A stretch of DNA of 64,000 nt from assembly GCA_945859605.1 (NCBI GenBank), contig OX243816.1:24874199-24938198 (forward strand), written 5' to 3'. The DNA is from Lumbricus rubellus (Eukaryota > Annelida > Clitellata > Crassiclitellata > Lumbricidae). This document shows positions 22,826 through 35,705 of the stretch, piece after piece. A program made the position numbers and the translations under genes. The notes below the pieces were generated by a model. That model worked only from the letters and a program-made list of their open reading frames with translations, had not been told where the DNA came from and made no database searches. How positions within the stretch are numbered: the stretch's first letter is position 1; each line of letters starts with the position of its first letter.

Positions 22826-24772
22826 CAGGGGCTTCTATCCCCCCTAAGCAGCCGGGCGCGGTGACCGGACAAAACCCCCCCTGGACAAAACCCCCCCGGA
22901 CAAAAACCCCCCCGGACAAAAACCCCCCCGGACAGAAACCCCCCTGATTTAGCCTAGGACATTAACCCCCCCGGACAATTCCCCCCTTTGCTGCACAAAG
23001 TATAATTTGCTTAAACTTAGGCTAATTATCCAGTTCCCCGTGCTGGGTCAACTAATTAGTGTCATACCGGTACACACCTGTCGCTGTCATTCAGGCGTGA
23101 ACTTATAACTTGTTAGTGTCAATCAGTCACTCGGATATGAAGCTAATACCTGTTGGTGTAATCTAGCACAGCATGAATCGTTGTCAGCAATCCAGCTTCC
23201 AATGCTCAAGGCAAATATTCATATTTAAATAACAATTATATTTGTCCATCCAGCTCCAATTTAAAAAGAGTATTTTCATCAATCCAGCTTCCATTTAAGC
23301 AAGGACATTTTCATCAATCCAGCTTCCATTTAAGCAAGGACATTTTCATCAATCCAGCTTCCATTTAATAAAGAGTTTTCATCAATCCGGCTTCCATTTA
23401 AGTAAAATTTATTTGTATCAATTCGGCTTCTATTTAGCGAGAGCTCTTTTCATCAATCCAACTTGCGTACTTCGGACCACCGTTTTATAGTACGACAACT
23501 TATGCGCAATATCTACCAGGGGGGGTTATGTCCTACCCTGGGGGTTTCTGTCCGGGGGGGTTTTGTCCGAGGGGGTTTTTGTCCGGAAGGGTTTTTGTCC
23601 AGGGGGGTTTTGTCCTACAACCGCCGGGCGCAATACATGTTCTTCCCCCCCCCCTTATTGGGCCGACCTACTCTCCCGGCAATATGTAATCTTGTCCCCT
23701 AACTATAGTGAATGAAGGTTTCTGGGGGGGGGAGAGACAAACAAGCATCCAGCAGACGATCGCCGAAACACGTAGCGCCAAGACGGGGAGGGGTTTTGGG
23801 TGTGATATGCGTCCCTCCCTCCATTAGAAATTCTTGCAATTTCCGCATTGCAATTTCTGCAATACAATAAAATACAACGTGGGCCTACATAAAAATGATG
23901 TTGTTTTTCTGCATGTAAGTGTTCAAGGAACAAAATATTTTGAAATTTGACAGACTGAAATTTGAAAGATAACACTGTAGCTAAGCCATTTAGTTCAGTG
24001 TTTAATCAGTGTGTTACCTAGTCACACTGCTTTGGGAAATTTAGGTTTTGGGGAGGGGTAAGTGGCTGTTTTGGGCGAACGGAAACCGCTCAGACAGAAA
24101 TTTTCTGACAACATTTTTTAGTCTTTCGTCTAATTTTCCTTCTTGAAACATACATTTAGGCCTACTTCTCCAAAATGCTGATGCATGACCTTATTTTCAG
24201 TGGGCCTACTTCGATGCTTTGCGGTCAAATTCTTCTACTGACGGGATAACTTCACTTGTATAAACCTGTCAAATTTATATAGGGCGGGGGGTCAATGTTG
24301 CATATACTTTTTATGGAGGGGGAAATTATTTTATTCTATATACATGTTCACAACACCTATCGATTTTTCTGGAAAATTTTTATTCCTGGGGAACTCCCTC
24401 CCAGAGATGTCTAGATATAACACTGCATTTAGTTGTACAAATACAGTAGGCCTATTTGTACAAGTATTAACACTAAATCAAATCATTATAATATGATTGT
24501 ATCATTTATTAAAGTAGTAGGTAAAAATAATATTATTATAATTAGGTTGACCTAATAGTAAATTTTATCGTGGCGTATTAAAACAGTTCAAGTGATGAAA
24601 TAATGTAGATTGTAATACTATTAGGCCTATAACTAAAAACTAATACAATGTTGAAAAATGTTTATGGGGGAAGTAATTTCTGGGGGATACTTCTTCCTAG
24701 AGATGACTAGATTAAACACTGCCTCCATGGCTGGCCTTCCCCCTTTATCGACGTGAGTTTTGTCTTTCTCTG
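22826..24772 (-). mobile_element. hAT-A family element, inverted copy, 3'-truncated and interrupted
   Basis: Begins CAGGGGCTTCTATCCCCCCT, the reverse complement of the right end of the complete copy at 48374-49630, and follows that copy in inverted order to GACGTGAGTTTTGTC near 24760. The last ~80 bases, including the second terminus, are missing. A GGACA element splits it at 22860-23622. There is no transposase; in the complete copies the interior is AT-rich non-coding sequence, so the family is non-autonomous. Confidence 0.8.
22860..23622. mobile_element. GGACA-family inverted-repeat element 2 (763 bp)
   Basis: Perfect 9-bp duplications GCCGGGCGC (22851-22859 and 23623-23631) flank it inside the hAT-A copy. 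The left end reads GGTGACCGGACAAAACCCCC, followed by further GGACAAAAACCCCCC units. The right end in reverse complement reads GGTTGTAGGACAAAACCCCC. The interior (23188-23460) is a run of seven or eight ATCCAGCTTCCATTT-type motifs at about 32-35-bp spacing. It has no ORF of note. This is the best-delimited member of the family because the interrupted host sequence is known from other hAT-A copies. Confidence 0.85.
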
Positions 24773-27571
24773 TTTTTGTGTGTTTAGAAGATCAGGCCTC
24801 GTCCACCGCAACAGTATTAAAAGTGCCACGAAATGCTATGGCGTTGTAGCGCTGGATACAGATAGAAAGGCGCTGGAACTAAAATGTCACCTCCCGCGAC
24901 TCACCAGAAATGACCGAGAGACGTTGGCCAACCTCGCGGATGAAACTGAGCCCGGCAGAGTTGATGGGGCCATTTTTCGTACGGCGGCTTGTTCCGCAGC
25001 GGATCCCGCCACATTTGCTGTGTGAGCGATATAGGATGCCGCTCAGGTGTGTACCACCGTGGCGTCCCAGGCCAGATGCTTGCCTGCTGTCCAGGGGATC
25101 AGTGTGGCCCCATCAGGTCTCTTGCCGTCTATGCGGGATAGACCAGACGGCTTTTTACAACTTGGGACATCGGCTCTCTGCAACGCCCGCCAGACTATAT
25201 CATTGATGGCGTGATGACGAAGGGACCGCCCAAAAGCCATTCTACATCGCGGCCCACCAGAGCACCGCAGCCACATTGATGTGGGTTGCAAAGACTCAGA
25301 CCCAACCGAAGACCAACTGCCACGCGCACTGCCTCATTGCTTAGACAGAGGCCGCACGATGGGATTGGAAGGGCTGTCAACCAGTCGCCGGAGTGAGGGG
25401 AGCTCACTGCCAGCAAGCGCGCTCGGTCAATTGGGTTGGTGCTGTTACCCCAAAATGCCGATTTGTCCGCATCGATTACTGGCTTGTCCCATGTTGCCTG
25501 TTTAGCCGGCAACGGATCGACACACGATGGAAGTGTATCCCTACGAGCCATCAAGATATCACCCAAATGCGGATCAGACGCCGCTGAGCTGAGGTCAAGA
25601 ATGGCTGACTGGAGTGCAAGGGTTGTCGCAGCTGATGCCATATAGGCAGAAGAAGCCAGCGATCCAACCCTCCTCACGCCCAGACCGCCATGTCTGATGG
25701 GTAACGTAGCCTGCAGCCATTGAGTGTTGTCCAGTTTGACGTTGACGATGGCTTCGAGGCCAACTCTCATGATGTTGTCAAGCCTTTCTAAGGTTGAGTG
25801 GTCAGAGCAAGGGGAGCAGCGGAGCAGATAGCTAATCCTAGGGGCACCAAATGAGGATCTTAACAGTATAAGGGCGCTTTGAGATGGCAGACGGTGTAGG
25901 TTTTTGATGGCATCACTTAAGAGCCCACACTGTTGCTCAAGAGCAGCATCTAAAGCCTGTCCCTTGAAGAGGGGTGCACCAAGAAGGGTGATCGAATCAC
26001 TGTCCAGGCGTTGGAAATCTGACCAGCGGTGATCATCCCCGAAGCCCCCGCTGTGTGAGTACCACTCACATTTGCCGGCGTTTAGATGAAGACCCATTGC
26101 ACCACCGCGCTCGTGAATCAGTTCGACATCCTGGGCTACTGTCTCCATAGGGCCTCCCAAGGAGCGGTCGTCCAAGTACCCTAATCGGAATGTCGACTGC
26201 AAAGAGCGTAGAATGGGTTGCAGAGGTAGGCAAAACAGTAGAGGCCCAAGAGGGTCACCTTGTTGGGGCCCCATTTGTGAAGATATCGAGAATTGGCCAA
26301 ACCTAATAACAGAGGCTGTCCCATAAGCCTGATGGACAAAACGGTAAATTTCTGGTATAGCTTCAAGCGCGGCCTTCAACATGACATCGCGACGCAGGCT
26401 GTTAAAAGCGTTGGCGAAGTCAAGCTTGACAAATGCATGATCATCGGGTAGATCAGTGATGAACCTACGAGCTGCATGTGCCGCCGCTTCGCAACCATCA
26501 GGCGTGGAAATGCCAACCTGCAGCGGGGCAAAAAAAGGATGTTAACTTGCCCACTGCAAATCGGTTAGCACATTTGACTGCGATACGTCTCCAGACGTAA
26601 CCGATGGCGATGGGCCTAAGGCCAACTGCCTTCTTGGACAGGGCGATGAGGTTGCCCCCAAACAGAATGGGCCTCACCTCCAAGGGGCAGCCGCCGCGTA
26701 GCAGGAGGTTGACGAGATCGGTCAGTGCACTCAGCAATTCAACAGATGACTCGCGATGGTTCACAAGATCCAAGAGATGTCCAGGGCGAAAACCATCTGG
26801 TCCCCCTGCAGAACCCGTCGGAAACGATCGAATTGCCTCCGAAACTTCGGACTCCGTGATCTGAAGAGGGGTGGTGGCATTTGGGTCTGGCAGGTGCAGC
26901 AGTTCATCTGGGCTGGGGTCCACCGGGTGCTTCTCAAGGAGAATCTTCAGATTCTCCTCATTCTGGGGTGCAGGATGACTTTGATCGCACAAAATACGGA
27001 CAGCTGCATGGATGTTACCATCCTCCAATTTGGAGTTGATGGCTGCGATGAGGGCCTCTGAATTGTGCGATGACATACTGCGACCTGCACCCTAGGGCCT
27101 CCTTACCGGCTCCGATCCCTGACTCTGCGACCATATCTGGACCCGACCCTTGATGATATTAGCCATGTTCCGTTTACGACCCGCCCGAGATGGCTGCATC
27201 AAAACACTTGGCGCGAACTGCATGAGCGCCCTCCAATTGTCCAGCGAACCCGGGTTGCTGCAGATGCTGCGCAGGATCCGAGATAGAGCTTGTGCGCAAA
27301 CCAGACGCGCCCCTTTAGCAATGTGCTTAAGAAGTGGACCACCAGGGTCCGGGTGCGTGAACAGGTCAGGTCGACCGACCAGGTCCTGCTGCGACCCGCG
27401 TCCATCATCTACACTCTGATCATCTACGATCGCATCTGAAGCAGATGGAACCGATAGGCTCGCAGAGCGGATGCCGCACCCGTCGGTTTGTTGTGATGTA
27501 TTTAGAGGCGGGAGTTTGGAACCAGGACATGGGCTATTCCTTGGGCCATGCTTATAAAATAATAAAAGCAA
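24773..27571 (-). pseudogene. RLE-type retrotransposon copy F, nearly full length
   Basis: Read on the minus strand from 27571: N-terminal Pro-rich piece HGPRNSPCPGSKLPPL, then the conserved N-terminal domain (GARLVCAQALSRILRSI...QPSRAGRKRNMANIIKGR) to 27092; RT fingers 26498-27076 (SFPTGSAGGPDGFRPGHLLD); a frameshift; RT palm to knuckle 25250-26382 with QQGDPLGPLLFCLPL, GYLDDRSLGG and CNPHQCGCG; another frameshift; and endonuclease 24800-25291 with GKRPDGATLIPW and WDATVVHT. All modules of the group are recognisable in order, but at least three frame breaks prevent expression as one protein. It is flanked at its 3' side by the truncated hAT-A copy and at its 5' side by a long hairpin. Confidence 0.88.
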
Positions 27572-27620
27572 TGTGCCTGGAACGGCTCATCCAGGCACAT
27601 TGCTTTTAATATTTTATAAG
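27551..27620. repeat. 31-bp inverted repeat (hairpin) at the 5' end of copy F
   Basis: Arms 27551-27581 and 27590-27620 pair with one mismatch around an 8-base loop (ACGGCTCA). The central part is AAGCAATGTGCCTGGA and its complement. It sits exactly where the retrotransposon coding homology begins. Confidence 0.9.
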
Positions 27621-27679
27621 CCCCTGGGGGAACAAAGTACCTCAGGGCACTAAAAAAAAAAAAAAAATAAAAAAAAAAA

Positions 27680-27754
<75 letters not shown>
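27621..27754 (+). repeat. Retrotransposon-type 3' hairpin, poly(A) and (TAA)n
   Basis: CCCTGGGG (27622-27629) and CCTCAGGG (27640-27647) form a stem like the 3' hairpin of RLE copies at 2312 and 51138. An A-rich run and (TAA)n follow to 27754. This looks like the 3' end of a plus-strand copy fused, through the hairpin, to the 5' end of the minus-strand copy F. Confidence 0.6.
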
Positions 27755-27755
<1 letters not shown>

Positions 27756-27975
27756 TAACATTGTCTTCCGGTGATATGAGAGAGACCTGTTTTTTGCTGC
27801 AACGCCTCTCTATTACTGTCCAGCGCTTCAACTCGGTGGACTTTCGAGGCACTTTAGCTGAGCCGAAGCCAGAGGACATGTAACTATAGCTATAGCTTTT
27901 CTAGTTTATTGTATTTCCTGTTATTGATATGTTGTCTTGAAGATATTAAAAGATTTTAATATAAAAAATAAAAAA
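27755..27975 (+). pseudogene. RLE-type retrotransposon copy G, last ~38 codons and 3' UTR
   Basis: Encodes LSSGDMRETCFLLQRLSITV followed by QRFNSVDFRGTLAEPKPEDM and a stop at about 27882, then a short 3' UTR and A-rich (TAA) tail. It is an extreme 5' truncation sitting in the TAA array. Confidence 0.75.
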
Positions 27976-28018
27976 AATAAAAAATAATAATAATAATAAA
28001 CAGCAAACTGAAATTGAT

Positions 28019-29102
<1,084 letters not shown>

Positions 29103-32100
29103 CGGATTGTGCTTGATATGGAAATTACATCGTTTGAAGCACTTTGCATCAGTATCGCGACCCCTCGAGGCGCATTAACATTACCAACTGTCTACAGGCC
29201 TGGCTCTACTACGCCTCCTGACAGTTTCTTCAATGAATTTTCTTCTGTATTGGAGAGTCTTATCACTCGCAACAGTCAACTATTAATCGTTGGTGACTTC
29301 AATATACACGTTGAAGACCCTTCTCTGCATACTTCGAGACGCTTCGTTGATCTTCTAACACAATTTGGACTTCGCCAGCATGTCTCTGGATCTACACACC
29401 TTCATGGTGGAACTCTCGACCTCGTCATCACTCCTGAAGACGTTACGATACAAGATTTAATAATCTTCCGACCGACGCTCTCTGATCACTCTCCTATCGA
29501 GTTCTCTATCCCTCCTCTTCATCCTCAACCCATCCATGCTCTCCGATATTTTCGTGGATGGAAGTCTCTTGACCGCAACGCCTTCAGTGAGGCTCTTCGA
29601 AACTGCCTCTCTTCTCCTCTACCTCGCAACTTGATACGCAATCAACTTCTCAACTCTACGATCTCTACTCCTCTACAATCAGCAATATTCTTGACAAGAT
29701 GCTTCCACTACGTGGTGCTAAGATTCGTGTTCGACCGCTTGCTATCTGGTTCGACCGAGATTGTCATCAACTGCGTCGTCGGACCCGCTGTCTTGAACGG
29801 CGTTTTCGACGCTCTGAAGATCCAGCCGATCGCCTCGTCTGGATCAATCAACTGCACTCCCTCTACCGTCTCTATCGTCAGAAAGAGTCAACATATTGGG
29901 ATAACTTGGTTATCAGGATCTCTAAGAATCCTAAACGCCTCTGGTCCGCAATCTCTGGTCTACTCGGTCGATCCTCCCGTACAACTTCGACTCCTTCTTT
30001 CACAGCGGATGATTTCCTACACATGCTCACAAAGAAACTGGACGATCTTCGTAATTCTACTGCCGATTCCATACCTCCTTCCTACACTGCTTCTGAGACG
30101 ACTTTTAACGATTTTCGACCGATTCTTGAATCAGAACTACGTTATCTGCTCTCTACATCTAATTTAAAATCATGTGAACTAGACCCTCTCCCCCGTTTGT
30201 TATTGTAGATGTTCTTGATGACATTGTACCCTTCCTATTGTACTTATCTAATAATTCTCTTTCAGGAGGTCACCTCCCAGCATCTGAGAAACGTGCTCTT
30301 GTATTTCCCTATCTCAAGAAGCCAAACCTGGATCCTAGCTTGTGCCAAAATTATCGCCCTATTGCAAATCTTTCCTATCTCTCTAAGACTTTAGAGCGTC
30401 TTGTTTCCTTTCAACTGCTCCCTTATCTTGAGCAATCGGGCCTTCTACCTCCCAGACAATCTGGTTTTAGAGCTCACCACTCGACTGAAACTGCTCTTCT
30501 TTCTCTTCTTTCTGACATCTATTCTGCTATGGATAAATCACAGATTACTCTTCTGGCTCATTTTGATGCATCTTCAGCATTTGATATGGTAGACCATGAT
30601 AATCTACTACATCGTCTTGAAACTTCTTTTGGTCTTAGCGGCCTTCCTCTTCTTTGGTTTCGTTCATATCTTACTGATCGTACCCAAATGGTTATACTAG
30701 ATGATTCTCGCACCTCATGGGTTCCTGTTAAATTTGGAGTTCCTCAATGATCCGTACTGGGTCCACTTCTTTATATCTTGTTTACAGCTGATATTCCTCT
30801 TCTCTTTGCTAAGCACTCAGCCTCTGGTCACCTTTGTGCTGATGATGTTCAAACTTTTGTTCATGGCTACTCTTCCCAGCAACTTGCTCTATGTCAGTCC
30901 ATTGAATCTCTTTATGGTGATCTCAATTGTTGGATGCATACTCAAATCGTCTCTCGTTGAACTCTTCCAAGACTCAGTTGATCTGGTTGAGCACTTAATA
31001 ACAGCTTAATAAGCTTGATTACGTTTACTTGCCAAGCACTTTCCTGAATTTACTTTCTAGTGGAGGAATTTTAGGAAATTCGACTCAATAAATTTTCAGA
31101 AGCTAGAGACTTGGCATAGTTGTTAGGTACACCCCAGTGAAGAAAATATCAAAAGTCCCCATAAATCCGTGCTGTGCTCGAGCCGCCATCTTGGAAAATG
31201 GCGGCCAAAAATCGGTTTTCCCGGAGTAGCTCCCGAACCGTTACAGCTACTAAATATTATATAATGGCAAAAATAATCCTAATTCAACGACAAATAAGTT
31301 TTGTATATAACATTTCTTTCTATGATTACAAATAAAAGAGTTACGCACAATAATGTAGTCGCTATTATGTATAGCAATGCGACAGTTTTCTTCCCGCCAT
31401 AAAACTGTATGTCGCATTGCTATACATAATAGTGACTACATTATTGTGCGTAACTTTTTTATTTGTAATCCTAGAAAGAAATGTTATATACAAGACTTAT
31501 TTGTCGTTGAATTAGGATTATTTTTGCCATTATATATTTTTTAGTAGCTGTAACGGTTCGGGAGCTATTCCCGGAAAACCAATTTTGGGCCGCCATTTTC
31601 CAAGATGGCGGCTCGAGCACAGCACGGATTTATGGGGACTTTTGGTATTTTCTTCAGTGGGGTGTACCTAACAACTATGCCAAGTCTCTAGCTTCTGAAA
31701 ATTTATTGAGTCGATTGATGTTTTTTCTACTAAAATTCTTCTACTATTCGTGGCTAATGTCCGTGACCTGGGTGTTACTATTGAAGAAAAGTCTTAAGAC
31801 ATCTCAACACATATTGCTAATATTTCTCCGTCCAGCTTCTATAATCTACGTCGTTTACGTGCCATTCGGCGATCTCTCTCTTCGTCGATTTTTTCATCTA
31901 TGGTCCATGCCTTCATCTGTTCCCGCATTGACTACTGTAACTCATTACTCATTGGGCTACCTAAACTCCGCCTTGCTCCTCTCCAATCGGTACTTAATGC
32001 ATCTGCTTGTTTGATTGCTCGCCTCCCTCGTTTCTCTCACATTTCGGCTTTTATGACTTAGCACCATCACTGGCTTCCTTTGACTGCCCGGATTCAATAT

Positions 32101-32448
32101 AAAATTCTTTTTCTCACCTATAAGATGTTTTTGGGTCTAGCGCCTCGCTACCTTTGTGATCTCATTAGGAAGCCTTTATCAGCTACCGTTGGCCGTCCTC
32201 TCCGCTCTTTAGATCGTCATGATCTTCTTGTTCCACGATTTCGGATTGCCATAGCCCAACACCGCGCCTTTGCCTCTGTTTGCCCTTTACTGTGAATTTT
32301 TTTTATCTGGAGGCTTTACTTTTTCTGCGAGATGTCTTAAGACTTTTCTTCTTCCAGGAGTTCTTCGCACTGAGAGCGCCTCTGATTTGGTTGTACTGTG
32401 AGAGAGCAGCTTTATAAATCCAAAAATAGAATAGAAAAGAATAGAATA
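29103..32448 (+). mobile_element. CR1/L2-like LINE, 5'-truncated, inserted in RLE copy H
   Basis: A 16-bp target duplication, GAACCCTTGCTCGCCA, lies at 29087-29102 and 32449-32464. The 5' part encodes an APE-type endonuclease: LLIVGDFNIHV, LDLVIT and SDHSPIEFS. Then comes a linker (29699-30208), the RT with SGFRAHHSTETALLSL, SAFDMVDHDNLLHRL, GVPQ (followed by an in-frame stop), HLCADDVQTFVHG, and a C-terminal part to about 32295. The 3' end is AGCGCCTC...TTTATAAAT plus an (ATAGA)n tail. The frame shifts repeatedly, motif C reads CADD instead of FADD, and a 689-bp fold-back interrupts it at 31058. Nearly the same protein is encoded on the minus strand at 37.4-39.5 kb. Confidence 0.9.
31058..31746. 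mobile_element. 689-bp fold-back element, copy 1
   Basis: Nearly the whole element is one inverted repeat centred at about 31395: it begins TAGTGGAGGAATTTTAGG and ends CTAAAATTCTTCTACTA. Target duplication TTC lies at 31055-31057 and 31747-31749. Removing the element with one TTC restores the LINE reading (…TFVANVRDLGVTIEE). It has no coding capacity. An equal-length copy with no difference noticed by eye lies at 62306-62994. Confidence 0.92.
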
Positions 32449-32464
32449 GAACCCTTGCTCGCCA

Positions 32465-34945
32465 GCGGTTGGCTACGCCTTCTCTCTTTTGGTTCAGGGG
32501 CTCTCGAAAAACCAACAAGGGGTGGCAAGAGACACAATCTTACTCAACACACGGCATAGACACATTAAAGAACGATTGGCAAACGTCCGCATCGCTCCTG
32601 TTTGGGCCGTATCGGGACAATGCATTCGGAGGAAAACCAAGGAAGCAGCATTAGGCACATGCCATCGCGGCCGCAGTAGCAGCCAAGGTAGAGGACGGAA
32701 ATCTCAGAGCTGCGGCGCGCATTCTCCGCTCCGACGACATCCCAGCTCCAATTAACAGGGAAACATTGGAGTTACTCCGATTGAAACATCCATCGCCCCA
32801 TGAACGAATTATTACACATCAGAAGCCACGTGCAGATTCACTACAGGTCACTGAAGTGCAAGTCCGTGACGCCATGCGATCCTTCCCGAAGGGCTCCTCT
32901 GGTGGGCCGGATGGTTTGAGACTACAACACGTCTTGGACCAAGTCGCAGGACCCGGGCTACTGAAAGCAGTGACGGCTATGATGAATCTTCTGGCTGGAG
33001 TATGTCCACAAGAGCTGCGTCCGATCATTTTTGCTGGTACACTGTTCGCCCTCAAGAAGAGTTCAGGAGGCCTCAGACTCTACAATCGCAAGAAGGCCCG
33101 CAACAAGGGGATCCCCTAGGTCCTGTCTTGTTTTGCCTGCCGCTTCAAGAAATTTTGTCTCATTTACGATCACCATTAGCATTCGGATATTTGGATGATT
33201 TGGGAGGCATTTGGGAGGCACACATGAGGTAATTTGTGAGGACGTGGTGGCTATCACGGAAGGATGCGCCCGCTTGGGTTTAATGGTCAACAACTCTAAA
33301 TGTGATGTAATATCCGAAGACGCAGACATCACCCTGACAGAACCAGCTAACCAATTCAAGCGTGTAAATCCATCTTCAGCAGAGCTGCTTGGCGCACCAC
33401 TTGCCTCGCATGAATCACTCACCAACACTCTAGACACTCTCGTTTCGAATTTGTCAAGAGCAATGGAAAATCTTGAGCAAATACCTAAGCAGGGCGCACT
33501 CCTGATACTACGGTGCTCAATAGGGGCTCCGAAGCTGATACACATTCTGCGACCATCCGGGCCTCATTAAATTCGATGAGGGGTTGCGCGCTGGAACAGA
33601 GAACATTCATAATATCGCTCTATCGGACGATCAAAAGAAATGGATAGGACACATCTTAAGGAGCGACACCCTACTAAAAGACATCATTGAGGGAAGAATG
33701 GAGGGGACAAAAGAAATGGATAGGACACATCTTAAGGAGCGACACCCTACTAAAAGACATCATTGAGGAAAGAATGGAGGGGAAAAGGATGCGAGGCAGA
33801 CCAAGAACAATGCTGCTGGACTGGATGCTGTCAGAAGAGGGATACAGTGGAATGAAAAGAGAAGCTCAGGACAGAGAAAAATGGCGTCGTTGGACATACG
33901 AACCTGCCTGACGGCAGAGAACATAAAGAATGGTCACTCGCTACCCTGCCAATCAGGTTGGGCGGTCTGGGAATTAGGAGAGCATCTTCGTTGGCACTTC
34001 CAGCATTTTTAGCCTCAGCCGTAAGATATCAACTCACCCAATCGCTCATCCTCGAACTCACACAGGTTCCAGATGACTCTGTGATGGAAACATACAGAAC
34101 CGGATGGCAACACAGCTCCACGAAAACGACTGAATTCCCAGCTTCTGACAGCAAGCAATCCTCATGGGACATACCTCTTTTATCAGCGGAAATATCGGAG
34201 ATTACACCTCGTGCTGTCGACTCGTATGATCAGGCAAGACTCAATGCAATTCAAGCGCCACATGCTTCGGACTGGCTCTTCGCCCTTCCACTGGCACCCC
34301 AAGGTTTGAGACTAACCGACGAGGAGATGAGGGTGGCAGTAGGCTTGAGACTTGGAGCGGTCATCTGCGCCCCACACGCTTGCACATGTGGTACACTGGT
34401 TTCGGCCAGAGGCTCGCATGGTTTGTCTTGCTCACTTGGCTTCGGCAGACAAGCTAGACATTCCTCAGTGAACGAAATTGTGCTTCGCAATCTCATCAGA
34501 GCAGGTATTCCGTCGATCAGAGAGCCAGCTGGTCTCACCCGTATGGATGGAAAAAGACCAGATGGTCAAACCCTCATTCCGTGAAAAAGTAGACGTTCGC
34601 TTATTTGGGATGTTACCATTGTCGATACCCTAGCACCATCCTACCTGGCTGAGACTTCTAAAATGGCGGGAGGAGCTGCTGAAATAGCCGCTGCTAGGAA
34701 GAAGCTGAAATACTCGGAACTGCAGACGATATACAACTTCACTCCGGTTGCAATAGAAACGCTGGGGCCTATGGACGAGGAAGGCCTGGCCTTCATCACA
34801 GAACTCGGCCGACGATTGTCGCGCATTACTGAAGAACCTCAGGAAACCTTCTTCCTGTTCCAAAAATATCTGTAACAGTTCAGCGATTCAACGCCATCGC
34901 ATGCCTGGGCTCGATGAGGCCGTAGTACTCTTGTTTTTAAGAGGA
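32465..34945 (+). pseudogene. RLE-type retrotransposon copy H, remainder (RT and endonuclease), degenerate
   Basis: Continues copy H after the LINE. Conserved N-terminal domain to about 32560; RT fingers 32830-33100 (SFPKGSSGGPDGLRLQHVLD); then a deletion to QQGDPLGPVLFCLPLQ and FGYLDDLGG (33090-33210), so motif A is missing. Palm/thumb follows at 33211-33570 and, after a short LINE insert, LGGLGIRRASSLALPAF from 33955. The knuckle CTCGTLVSARGSHGLSC and [11 protein letters not shown] lead to an in-frame stop at 34582, then WDVTIVDT and the tail to about 34875. Several frame breaks and the deletion make it inactive. Confidence 0.85.
33600..33915 (+). pseudogene. RTE-like LINE C-terminal fragment with 76-bp tandem duplication
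   Basis: Encodes [20 protein letters not shown], then [18 protein letters not shown] and [13 protein letters not shown] before a stop. This is the GHxLR...GRPR...W C-terminus of RTE-like LINEs, inserted in copy H. A 76-bp unit (33632-33707) is repeated in tandem (33708-33783) with few differences. Confidence 0.75.
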
Positions 34946-34949
34946 ATAT

Positions 34950-35032
34950 AATAGTAATAATAATGACAATAATAATGTCAATAATAATGACAATAATAAT
35001 AATATAAATAATAATAATAATAGTAATAATAA
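34950..35032. repeat. (AATAATAATGAC)n-type array
   Basis: A TAA-rich array with regularly spaced GAC interruptions, between the 3' end of copy H and the 5' end of copy I. Confidence 0.8.
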
Positions 35033-35705
35033 TGACGTCACCAGAGGATAGCGTAGGTTGTCATTTTTATACCTCCTGCTATTCATACATTTTTTTTCCG
35101 TTGCGAATGTTTGGTAACGATGGATTTTATCACCATCTGATCGATCATCGTCTCGTGATTCGAAGGTTACGTTTTATTCTATCCGTCTCGCTAAGATCAA
35201 GTCACTTTTGGTGAAACGTTGAGGTTTCTGTCCAGCTTGTTTGGCCACCAATTTGTTTTCTTCATAACGTTGGTCATTTAAATTTATCTCTCATGCTAAA
35301 CGGCTTCAGCTATGACGCTACGTTGCCATGACAACATATTATCATCAGTCGGTTGATCATATTACGTCGCCCACTCTTACGACACAAAAATTGAAAGGAG
35401 TGTGCAGCGTATGCAGATCGCAAAGGCAGATAACATAGACGGGAAGGTCCATCTACACGGCCCTCGTAAGCAACCGTGTCCAGGGTCGCATCGGTTGCCT
35501 CTTGGAGCGAGCTGCAGCCAGGTTGACAACCAAGAGGTAGACGAACGCCGCCACTGCCAGACTTCTTTAGACACTCAGTCTAATGTTAGCAAAGCCAGCG
35601 GAGTATGCAGTCGCTGCCTGGCTGTCAGACAATTACACCTTAAGGACGGAACCGTACACCTACACGGCCCTAGGGACAGCCCGTGCCGCGGCTCCCATCA
35701 GCCTT
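35033..35705 (+). pseudogene. RLE-type retrotransposon copy I, 5' UTR and N-terminal zinc finger
   Basis: Starts TGACGTCACCAG after the TAA-rich array. The ORF at 35402-35707 contains two tandem related segments: HGPRKQPCPGSHRLPL, and a full C2HC-type finger CSRCLAVRQLHLKDGTVHLH followed by GPRDSPCRGS. The same finger stands near the N-terminus of the fullest copy (CSHCLAVRQLHLRDG). N-terminal fingers in R2-type proteins bind target DNA; this role is inferred here. The element is cut at about 35705 with no RT. Confidence 0.7.

Noticed and set aside
22860..23622. Regularly spaced repeats resembling a CRISPR array
   Set aside because: The units lack unique, evenly sized spacers, lie inside an eukaryotic transposon with target duplications, and no cas genes are present.
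23703..23975. ORF conserved among hAT-A copies (23703-23975 minus, 49361-49561 and 56712-57020 plus)
   Set aside because: Conservation is explained by the copies being the same non-coding element; the frame is not open over the same span in every copy and no domain is recognised.
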